Assembly: GCA_036493475.1 (NCBI GenBank)
Contig: DASXPS010000147.1
Location: 1-64,000, forward strand
Direction: 5' to 3'
DNA length: 64,000 nt
Origin: Sporichthyaceae bacterium
Lineage (GTDB): Bacteria; Actinomycetota; Actinomycetes; Sporichthyales; Sporichthyaceae
The notes below the pieces were generated by a model, which worked only from the letters and a program-made list of their open reading frames with translations, made no database searches and was not told where the DNA came from. This document shows positions 54,985 to 62,150 of this stretch, one piece after another. The stretch's first letter is position 1, and the number at the start of each line of letters is the position of its first letter. The position numbers were made by a program, and so were the translations under genes.

Positions 54985-56586
54985 GTGATCGAGTTCGAAG
55001 GCGTCACGAAGGTCTTTTCCGGCGGCACCGTCGCCGTCGAGGATCTCAGCCTGGTCGCGCCCGCAGGCCGCACCACCGTGGTGATCGGGCCGCCGGGTAG
55101 CGGTAAGACTGTGCTGCTGCGCATGGTCAACCGGATGCTGGATCCGTCGGCCGGCCGGGTGTTGTTGGACGGCGCACCGAACACCACCGCGCGCCGTTCG
55201 CAGCTGCGTCGCGGCGTCGGCTACTTCGTGCAGGGCGGCCTGTTTCCGCACCGCACGGTGTCCCACAACGTGGAGACCGTCCCGCTGTTGGCCGGCGCCG
55301 ACCGGTCCACCTCGCGACAGATCGCGTTGGCCCTGCTCGAGCGGGTCGGCCTGTCCTCGGTGTTCGCCGACAAGTACCCCGGTCAGCTCTCCGCCGGCCA
55401 GCAGGCCCGGGTCGGGTTGGCCCGTGCGCTGGCCGCGGACCCCCCGGTGCTGTTGATGGACAACCCGTTCGCCGGGTTGGACCCCGCGGTGCGCGGTGAC
55501 CTGCAGGACGACCTTTTGGAGCTGCAGCGCATCGCCCCGAAGACCATCCTGTTCACCACGCAGGACATCGACGAGGCCATCAAGCTCGGCGATCAGATCG
55601 CGGTCATGTCCGAGGGCCGCATGGTGCAGTTGGCCACTCCGCAGACGCTGTTGTCCCACCCCGGCAGCGACTTCGTCGCCGACCTGCTCGGCCGTGACCG
55701 CGGCATCCGCAAGCTGACGTTCCTGCCGGCCGGCGAGCTGCCGCTGTCCCCGGCGGCCACCGTGCAGGCCGGCACCACCGGTTTCCGTGCCCGGGCCATC
55801 GCCGACTCCCATCGGGAGCGGTGGCTGCTGGTGCTCGACCCGGAACGTCGCCCGCGTGGCTGGGTGGACAGCGCGGTGCTCGGGCCGGACGAGATCATCT
55901 CCGGCTCCGTGGTGCACCCGCTCGGTGGCACGTTTTACGCCGACGAATCGGTGCTCGCCGCGCTGGACGCAGCGATCCTGTCCGCGGCCGGGTTGGCCGT
56001 CTGCCTGGGTGACGACGGCCGCATCCTCGGCGTGGTCAGCCACACCGAGATCGCGCGGTACCTGACCGGGCAGCGACCCGCCGTGCCGGTGTCCAACCCC
56101 TTCCCGGTCAGTGGGCCCGCGGCCACCGCCGCCGCCCCGATCCCAGCACCCGCGCCGATTCCGGAACCGCCGCCCGCGCCGGAACCGCCCCCGGCACCAC
56201 CGCCCGCGCAGGCGCAGGTCGAGGCTGAGGAGTTCGAGGACGACGCCGCCGAGGAGCCGGCCACCGCGGTGCTGCCCGTCGTCGAGGAGGCCGCCGGGCC
56301 GGTCAGCCCCGTCCGCAAGGCAACCCAGACCGCTCCCGTGCCGGTGGTCAAGGAGACGCGGCCGGCCCCGGTGCCCAAGCCCGCGACGCCGGCGCCCGTC
56401 CCCGAGCCGGTCGCGGTCCGCACCGAACCCGCGGAGGCCGAGGCAGAGGCTGCGCCCGCGGAAACCGCGTCCGCCGGAACCACGACCTCGTCGCAGAACT
56501 TCGCCGCCGGCCGGTGGGAGTGGAACGCGGAGACCGGTGAGTGGGTTCAGCTCGCCGACTCGGAGCGCTCCGAGGCGGAGACGTGA
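54985..56586 (+). CDS. OpuC/ProV-type ABC importer ATPase with CBS region and long Pro/Ala/Glu-rich tail
   Basis: About 533 residues. The ATPase (1-240) has Walker A GPPGSGKT, signature LSAGQQAR, Walker B VLLMDNP and a Gln in the H-loop position (TTQDIDEA). Residues about 265-370 look like a CBS-type pair. About 380-505 is a disordered Pro/Ala/Glu/Val tail, ending in an aromatic motif GRWEWNAETGEWVQL. The family imports glycine betaine, choline or histidine; the hut context favours histidine or a related amine. GTG 54985 gives a family-like start; ATG 54934 is possible. The stop overlaps the permease. Confidence 0.85.
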   Translation: MIEFEGVTKVFSGGTVAVEDLSLVAPAGRTTVVIGPPGSGKTVLLRMVNRMLDPSAGRVLLDGAPNTTARRSQLRRGVGYFVQGGLFPHRTVSHNVETVPLLAGADRSTSRQIALALLERVGLSSVFADKYPGQLSAGQQARVGLARALAADPPVLLMDNPFAGLDPAVRGDLQDDLLELQRIAPKTILFTTQDIDEAIKLGDQIAVMSEGRMVQLATPQTLLSHPGSDFVADLLGRDRGIRKLTFLPAGELPLSPAATVQAGTTGFRARAIADSHRERWLLVLDPERRPRGWVDSAVLGPDEIISGSVVHPLGGTFYADESVLAALDAAILSAAGLAVCLGDDGRILGVVSHTEIARYLTGQRPAVPVSNPFPVSGPAATAAAPIPAPAPIPEPPPAPEPPPAPPPAQAQVEAEEFEDDAAEEPATAVLPVVEEAAGPVSPVRKATQTAPVPVVKETRPAPVPKPATPAPVPEPVAVRTEPAEAEAEAAPAETASAGTTTSSQNFAAGRWEWNAETGEWVQLADSERSEAET

Positions 56587-57227
56587 GCTGGGCCTGGGAG
56601 AACCGCAGCTTTCTGGGGCGGATGACGGGGGAGCACCTCTATCTGGCGTTGGTGCCGCTGCTGATCGGCTTCCTGCTCGCGGTGCCGCTGGGCCTGTTCC
56701 TGGCCCGCGCGCGCTGGGGGCGGCCGGCGGTGCTCGGTTTGTGTGTGCTGCTCGAGGCGATCCCGGTGCTCAGCTGGTTCGTGTTCCTGCCCGCGATCAT
56801 CGACACCACGCTGCCGGAGCGGACCAACGTGCTCGTCGGGTTGACCCTCGTGGTGTTCGCGATGATGACGCAGTGCATCTCGGCGGCCGTGGCCGCGGTG
56901 CCGGACGAATTGCGTGCCACCGCCGAGGGCCTGGGTTTCTCCACGTTCCGCCGGGCCTTTCAGGTGGATCTGCCGGTGGCAATGCCCGGCGTGATCGCGG
57001 GCCTGCGCACCGCCGCGGTGTCCTGCATCAGCCTGGTCACGCTGGCTGCGCTGATCGGCGTCGGCGGCTTGGGCCGGGTGATCACCGAGGGCTATTCGAC
57101 CGGTTCGGACCCCGAGGTGTTGTCCTCGGTGGTCGCGGTGGTGGTGCTCGCGGTCGCGGCGGAGAACCTGCTGGTGCGGGCGCAGCGCTACTTCCTGCCC
57201 TGGTCGACGCTGGCCCCGGTGCGGTGA
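56583..57227 (+). CDS. OpuC/ProW-type ABC importer permease 1
   Basis: 214-residue membrane subunit with about five to six helices and the EAA-type loop ATAEGLGFSTFRRAFQVDLP followed by AMPGVIAGLRTAAV and GVGGLGRVITEGY, which is typical of OpuCB/ProW permeases. The GTG start overlaps the ATPase stop by 4 nt. It pairs with the next permease. Confidence 0.92.
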   Translation: MSWAWENRSFLGRMTGEHLYLALVPLLIGFLLAVPLGLFLARARWGRPAVLGLCVLLEAIPVLSWFVFLPAIIDTTLPERTNVLVGLTLVVFAMMTQCISAAVAAVPDELRATAEGLGFSTFRRAFQVDLPVAMPGVIAGLRTAAVSCISLVTLAALIGVGGLGRVITEGYSTGSDPEVLSSVVAVVVLAVAAENLLVRAQRYFLPWSTLAPVR

Positions 57228-57269
57228 GGGATTCGTGAACCACGCGAGTGAGCCGGAGGCGAGTGAGCA

Positions 57270-58010
57270 ATGAACCTCTGGTGGAATTACATCTCCGACC
57301 TGGATCACTGGAAGGCCACCGACGGCATCGCGCAGCGGCTCGGTGAGCACGTCGCGATGTCCATCGGCGCGCTGCTGATCGCCACTGTCGTCGCGCTGCC
57401 GTTGGGCATCGCGGTCGGGCACAGCGGCAAGGGTGACGATCTGCCGATCCTGTTCGGCGTGCTCGGCCGACTGTTGCCGCCTCTCGGGGTGTTCGCCTAC
57501 TTCGCGATGAAGACCGAGACCGGCACCGGGCCCGCGTTCGTCATGTTGGTGCTGCTGGGGATGGCGCCGATCATGTCCGCGGGCTACGCCGGAGTGCGTC
57601 TGTTGGACCGTGCGGTGATCGAGTCTGCCCGCGCGTCGGGCATGGTGCCCATGCACGTGCTGCGGGAGATCGAACTGCCGATGGCCATGCCCCAGTTGAT
57701 CGCCGGGGTGCGCCGGGCCGCGGTGGCGATCGTGTCGATGGCCGCGGTGGCCGCGTACGCCGGCGCCAAGGGCCTGGGTCGGCTGATCATCGATGGGCAG
57801 CAGCCCGATGTGCACGACTACGGCATGGTGGCCACCGGCGGTTTCCTGGTCGCCGTGCTCGCGGTGGTGCTGGACCGAATCATCGACGCGTTCGGCCGCT
57901 CACTGGTCCCGCCCGGCTTGTACGCGACTCCGTCGGCGGCGCTGAAGGAGATCCAGCCGCGCATCGCCGAGCCTTATGTCCCGCCGGTTCCGGCCACGCC
58001 CGGCTACTGA
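57270..58010 (+). CDS. OpuC/ProW-type ABC importer permease 2
   Basis: 246 residues. Helices begin at about residue 28 (HVAMSIGALLIATVVALPLG). The conserved loop is ESARASGMVPMHVLREIELPMAMPQ and is followed by GAKGLGRLIIDG. The C-terminal tail is cytoplasmic and Pro-rich. No solute-binding protein gene follows, although OpuC-type systems normally need one. It is 7 bp upstream of the M20 gene. Confidence 0.92.
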   Translation: MNLWWNYISDLDHWKATDGIAQRLGEHVAMSIGALLIATVVALPLGIAVGHSGKGDDLPILFGVLGRLLPPLGVFAYFAMKTETGTGPAFVMLVLLGMAPIMSAGYAGVRLLDRAVIESARASGMVPMHVLREIELPMAMPQLIAGVRRAAVAIVSMAAVAAYAGAKGLGRLIIDGQQPDVHDYGMVATGGFLVAVLAVVLDRIIDAFGRSLVPPGLYATPSAALKEIQPRIAEPYVPPVPATPGY

Positions 58011-58017
58011 ACCGTCG

Positions 58018-59214
58018 ATGTCGTTCGACGCGCTGTGGGATGACCTGCTCGACGTCGGACGTGATGCCACGTCAGGTGGCTACTACCGGTTCACCGGTAC
58101 CACCGCGGAGCTGACCTGCCGCGAATGGTTCGACGAGCAGGCCGCTGCGCGCGGCCTGGTGGTGGAGACCGACCGCAACGCCAACCTGTGGGCCTGGCAC
58201 GCCCCCGACGCGCCGGGCGGGGCGATCGTCACCGGCTCGCACCTGGACTCGGTGCCCGACGGCGGGGCCTACGACGGTCCGCTCGGGGTGATCGCCGCGT
58301 TCGCCGCGTTCGACGCCCTCGCCGCTCGCGACGCGTTGCCCGTCGTGCCGTTTGCGATCGCGGCGTTCGCCGAGGAGGAGGGCGCTCGCTTCGGTGTGCC
58401 CTGCCTCGGGTCCCGCTTGCTCACCGGCGCCCTGCCCGCGGATGCGGTACTCGCCCGGCGGGACGCGGACGGGACGGCGCTGGCCGAGGTGTGGGCCGCG
58501 CTCGGCGCGCGAAACCCCGGGCCGGACCCGCAACGGTTGGCGCGGATCGGCGCGTACCTCGAGTTGCATGTGGAGCAGGGCCGCGGACTGGTGCACACCG
58601 GGCATGCCCTCGGGCTCGCCTCCGGGTTGCGTCCGCACGGACGGTGGCGGCTGAGCTTCCACGGCGCACCCGACCATGCGGGCACCACGGCGCTGGTCGA
58701 CCGGATGGACCCGATGCTCACGGTGGCGCGGTGCGTCATGGACGTGCGCGAGGCGGCGACGCGGCACAACGCGGTGGCCACCGTCGGGCGCATCCGGGTG
58801 GTGCCCAACGCCACCAATGTCATCCCGTCGCTGGTCGAGGTCTGGCTGGACGCCCGGGCAGGCGACGAGGCCACGGTGCGGGCGGTGGTCGACGACGTCG
58901 TCGGCCGCGTCGCGGCGCACGCCACGCTCGACGGGATCAGCGTCGACCTGGTCGAGGAGTCCTGGTCCCCCGCGGTGCACTTTGATCCCGGGTTGGCCGG
59001 TCGGTTGGCAGCGCGACTGGGCGGGGTGCCGGTGCTCGGCTCCGGCGCCGGGCACGACGCCGGGGTGCTCGCCGCGGCCGGGGTGCCGACCGCGATGCTG
59101 TTCGTGCGCAACCCCACCGGCGTCTCGCACGCCCCCGCCGAGCACGCCGAGCGGGACGACTGCCTGGCCGGGGTCGCCGCGCTGGCCGCCTGCATCAGCG
59201 AGCTCGCCGGATGA
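58018..59214 (+). CDS. M20-family amidohydrolase (allantoate/N-carbamoyl-amino-acid hydrolase type)
   Basis: 398 residues of the di-zinc M20 family. Ligands are visible in TGSHLDSVPDGGAYDGPLG (His, Asp), AFAEEEGARF (Glu pair), LELHVEQG (His) and PSGAGHDAG-like GSGAGHDAGVLA. The dimerisation lid is GAPDHAGTTALVDRMD. Sequence type suggests allantoate amidohydrolase or N-carbamoyl-amino-acid hydrolase. Its place between the transporter and hutF, overlapping hutF by 4 nt, suggests it acts on an N-substituted glutamate such as N-formylglutamate (inference). Confidence 0.85.
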   Translation: MSFDALWDDLLDVGRDATSGGYYRFTGTTAELTCREWFDEQAAARGLVVETDRNANLWAWHAPDAPGGAIVTGSHLDSVPDGGAYDGPLGVIAAFAAFDALAARDALPVVPFAIAAFAEEEGARFGVPCLGSRLLTGALPADAVLARRDADGTALAEVWAALGARNPGPDPQRLARIGAYLELHVEQGRGLVHTGHALGLASGLRPHGRWRLSFHGAPDHAGTTALVDRMDPMLTVARCVMDVREAATRHNAVATVGRIRVVPNATNVIPSLVEVWLDARAGDEATVRAVVDDVVGRVAAHATLDGISVDLVEESWSPAVHFDPGLAGRLAARLGGVPVLGSGAGHDAGVLAAAGVPTAMLFVRNPTGVSHAPAEHAERDDCLAGVAALAACISELAG

Positions 59215-60530
59215 CCCCCCATCACTACTGGTGCGAGCACGCGTGGACGCCGCCGGATGTGGTGCATCACGGCCTGCTGCTGGAGATCAGCGACGGGCGG
59301 TTCAGTGCCGTCGAGCCCGTGGTGGCCGCGCCCGCCGGGGCGACGGTGTTGCGCGGCCTGAGTTTGCCCGGCCTGGCCGACGCCCATTCCCACGCCTTCC
59401 ACCGGGCGTTGCGGGCCCGCGGCGGCGGCGCGGACTTCTTCGGCTGGCGCGACGGCATGTACGCCATCGTCCAGCGCCTGGACCCGGACTCCTACCTGGC
59501 GCTGGCCCGCGCGGTGTACGCCGAGCTGGCACTGGCCGGCGTCACCTGTGTCGGGGAGTTCCACTACCTGCACCACGCGTCCGACGGGGACCGCTACGTG
59601 GACCCGAACGCGATGGGCCACGCGGTCGCGCAGGCTGCGCGGGAGGCCGGCATCCGGATCACCGTACTGGACACCTGCTACCTGTCCGGTGGCTTCGGCG
59701 CGGACCTGACGCCAGCTCAGCTCCGCTTCTCCGACGGCGATATTCACAGCTGGCTGGACCGCGTGTCCCGGTTCAACCCCGGTGCCGGAGCCCGGCTGGG
59801 TGCGGGGGTGCACTCGGTGCGGGCGGTGCCGCTGGACGCCATCGAGCTGGTCGCCGAATGGGCCGCCCGCGGCGTCCCGTTGCATGCACACGTCTCCGAA
59901 CAAGCCGCGGAGAACGAGGCCTGCCGCGCGGCGTATGGCCGCACCCCGACCGAGGTGCTGCATCGGGCCGGCGCGCTGGCCAGCAACCTGACCGCGGTGC
60001 ACGGCACGCACCTCACCGCCGGCGACATCGAGCTGCTCGGGTTGAACGGGTCAGCCGTGTGCCTGTGCCCCACCACCGAACGCGACCTCGCCGACGGCAT
60101 CGGCCCGACCGCCGCGCTGCACGCCGCCGGCGTCACGCTGACCCTGGGCTCGGACAGCCACGCGGTGATCGACGTGTTCGAGGAGGCCCGCGCGGTGGAG
60201 ATGCACGAACGCCTGGTCAGCGGGACCCGCGGCCACCTCGACGCCGACGCGCTGCTGCGCGCCGCGACCGTGGCCGGGCACGCCTGCCTGGGCTGGCCGG
60301 ACGCCGGCCGGCTGGAGGTCGGCGCGCGTGCGGACCTGGTCAGCGTCGCGTTGGACTCGGTACGCACCGCCGGTGGCCCCCCGGACGCCCGCACCGCGGT
60401 GTTCGCCGCGACCGCCGCCGATGTGCGGCACGTGATCGCGTCGGGCCGGGTCATCGTCGCCGACGGCCGACACACTCTGCTCGACGACGTCCCCGCCGCC
60501 CTGCGCACCGCTATCGAGCCCCTGTGGTGA
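59211..60530 (+). CDS. hutF: Formimidoylglutamate deiminase
   Basis: 439-residue amidohydrolase-superfamily enzyme making N-formylglutamate plus ammonia from N-formimidoylglutamate. Metal ligands are in GLADAHSHAFHRAL (HxH), LHAHVSEQ (His), AVHGTHL (His) and LGSDSHAV (Asp). FHYLHHASDG is typical of HutF. The start overlaps the M20 stop (ATGA). Downstream, a 121-bp gap with a dispersed palindromic element separates it from hutI. Confidence 0.94.
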   Translation: MTPHHYWCEHAWTPPDVVHHGLLLEISDGRFSAVEPVVAAPAGATVLRGLSLPGLADAHSHAFHRALRARGGGADFFGWRDGMYAIVQRLDPDSYLALARAVYAELALAGVTCVGEFHYLHHASDGDRYVDPNAMGHAVAQAAREAGIRITVLDTCYLSGGFGADLTPAQLRFSDGDIHSWLDRVSRFNPGAGARLGAGVHSVRAVPLDAIELVAEWAARGVPLHAHVSEQAAENEACRAAYGRTPTEVLHRAGALASNLTAVHGTHLTAGDIELLGLNGSAVCLCPTTERDLADGIGPTAALHAAGVTLTLGSDSHAVIDVFEEARAVEMHERLVSGTRGHLDADALLRAATVAGHACLGWPDAGRLEVGARADLVSVALDSVRTAGGPPDARTAVFAATAADVRHVIASGRVIVADGRHTLLDDVPAALRTAIEPLW

Positions 60531-60542
60531 GCGCCCCCCGTT

Positions 60543-60638
60543 CGCTCATTCATGAGCGGGGCGTCATTTCCGTGCCCGAATTGCCCCGGTTCCATGACGC
60601 CCCGGGTATGACAGAACTCCGCCAGATCATGAATGAGC
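60543..60638. repeat. Dispersed palindromic element, family 1, copy B (96 bp)
   Basis: Same family as 4456-4572 in opposite orientation: ends CGCTCATTCATGAGCG and GATCATGAATGAGC, inner GGCGTCAT / ATGACGCC. Flanks CCGTT / AACGG extend the palindrome with one indel. It fills the hutF-hutI gap and would place a strong hairpin in the hut transcript. Confidence 0.85.
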
Positions 60639-60651
60639 AACGGGTGGCGCC

Positions 60652-61821
60652 ATGAGTTCGGTGCTGCTGACGGACATCGCGAGGCTGGTCACCAACGACC
60701 CGGCCGCCGGGCCCGGTCTGCTCGGTGAGGTACCCGTCGCGGCGCTGGTCGTGGTCGCGGGGAAGGTGGCGTGGGTGGGGCCCGCGCGCGGCGCCCCGGC
60801 CTGCGACGCCCGGCTATCCGCCGCCGGCGGGGCGGTGCTGCCCGGTTTCGTGGATTCGCACACCCACCTGGTATTCGCCGGCGACCGGCTCGCCGAGTTC
60901 ACCGCGCGGATGAGCGGCCGCCGGTATGAAGCCGGCGGGATCGCCACCACGGTGGCCGCCACCCGCGCCGCCCCCGATGAGGTGCTGCTCGCGCACACCG
61001 CGCGGCTGATCGGGGAACTGCAGGCGAGCGGCGTGACCACCGTGGAGATCAAGTCCGGCTACGGGCTGTCGGTCGCCGACGAGGCGCGCTGTCTGGCCGT
61101 GGCCGGACAGTTCACCGAGGAGACCACCTTCCTCGGTGCGCACGTGGTGCCCGCCGAGTACGCCGAGGACCGCGCGGCTTACCTGGACCTGGTCACCGGT
61201 CCGATGCTGGCTGCGGTGAGACCGCACGCTCGCTGGATCGACGTGTTCTGCGACCGCGGCGCGTTCGACGTCGAGGAGGCCCGGGCGGTGGCCCTGGCCG
61301 GACAGGCGGCGGGGCTCGGCCTGCGCATGCACGTCAACCAACTCCAACCCGGCCCCGGCGCGCTGCTGGCCGTCGAACTCGACGCGGCCAGCGCCGATCA
61401 CTGCACCCACCTCACCGACGCCGACGTCGACGCGCTCGCGCACTCGACCACCGTGGCCACCCTGCTGCCGGGCGCGGAGTTCAGTACCCGCGCGCCCTAC
61501 CCGAACGCCCGGCGCCTGCTGGACGCCGGCGTCACGGTGGCGCTGGCCACCGACTGCAACCCGGGCTCCTCGTACACCACCTCGATGCCGTTCTGTATCG
61601 CGCTGGCGGTGCGGGAGATGGGCTTCACCCCGGACGAAGCGGTGCATGCGGCCACCGCCGGCGGGGCCCGCGCGTTGCGCCGCGACGACATCGGCGTGCT
61701 GCGTCCGGGAGCGCGGGCGGACCTGGTGATGCTGGCCGCCCCCGACGCGGGGTACCTGGCCTACCGGCCGGGGGTGGCGATGGTCGCCGGGGTGTGGCAG
61801 GACGGCCACCCCATCCGATGA
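60652..61821 (+). CDS. hutI: Imidazolonepropionase
   Basis: 389 residues. Hydrolyses imidazolonepropionate to N-formimidoylglutamate. Metal and substrate residues are visible in [37 protein letters not shown] and [17 protein letters not shown] at 60652. Last gene of the hut cluster. A family 1 palindrome lies just upstream, so it may have reduced or separate expression. Confidence 0.96.
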   Translation: MSSVLLTDIARLVTNDPAAGPGLLGEVPVAALVVVAGKVAWVGPARGAPACDARLSAAGGAVLPGFVDSHTHLVFAGDRLAEFTARMSGRRYEAGGIATTVAATRAAPDEVLLAHTARLIGELQASGVTTVEIKSGYGLSVADEARCLAVAGQFTEETTFLGAHVVPAEYAEDRAAYLDLVTGPMLAAVRPHARWIDVFCDRGAFDVEEARAVALAGQAAGLGLRMHVNQLQPGPGALLAVELDAASADHCTHLTDADVDALAHSTTVATLLPGAEFSTRAPYPNARRLLDAGVTVALATDCNPGSSYTTSMPFCIALAVREMGFTPDEAVHAATAGGARALRRDDIGVLRPGARADLVMLAAPDAGYLAYRPGVAMVAGVWQDGHPIR

Positions 61822-61830
61822 CGCTGTCGA

Positions 61831-61962
61831 TCAGATGACGCCGGAGAAGACCCACCGGGCGATCGGGATCAACAACGGCGCGGTTCCGACCAGCAGGCCG
61901 AGCGCCGTCAGCAACGCGATCGCCCGCGTGCGCAGCGCCGGTCCACCGCTCGAGGCGCGCAT
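61831..61962 (-). CDS. Possible small single-pass membrane protein
   Basis: A 43-residue frame with a basic start (MRASSGGPALRTRA) and one hydrophobic helix (IALLTALGLLVGTAPLLIPIA). The composition fits a real micro-membrane protein, but there is no Shine-Dalgarno (a GTG five codons upstream is the alternative) and no family was recognised. Convergent with hutI, ending 9 bp after it. Confidence 0.35.
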   Translation of the reverse strand: MRASSGGPALRTRAIALLTALGLLVGTAPLLIPIARWVFSGVI

Positions 61963-61991
61963 GGTCCGCAGCACAACCGCAGGATAACGGC

Positions 61992-62010
61992 GGTTTTTCC
62001 CGGGAAAACC
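61992..62010. other. GGTTTT-CCCGGG-AAAACC palindrome before the M4 peptidase gene
   Basis: Arms GGTTTT / AAAACC enclose CCCGGG with one extra T. The rest of 61963-62150 shows no gene. It could be a regulatory site of the protease gene or of the small minus-strand frame. Confidence 0.35.
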
Positions 62011-62150
62011 CTGCTCGCGGTCAAGCCCTGGCGCCCGCAGAAAGCCTGCGTTATGTCCGAAATCTCCTAACCGTTGCCTTTCGCCCCGGGTCGCATGCCA
62101 AACTCCCCGCAAACGCTCATGCGCCACGCGACCGGCAAGGAGAACCACCG

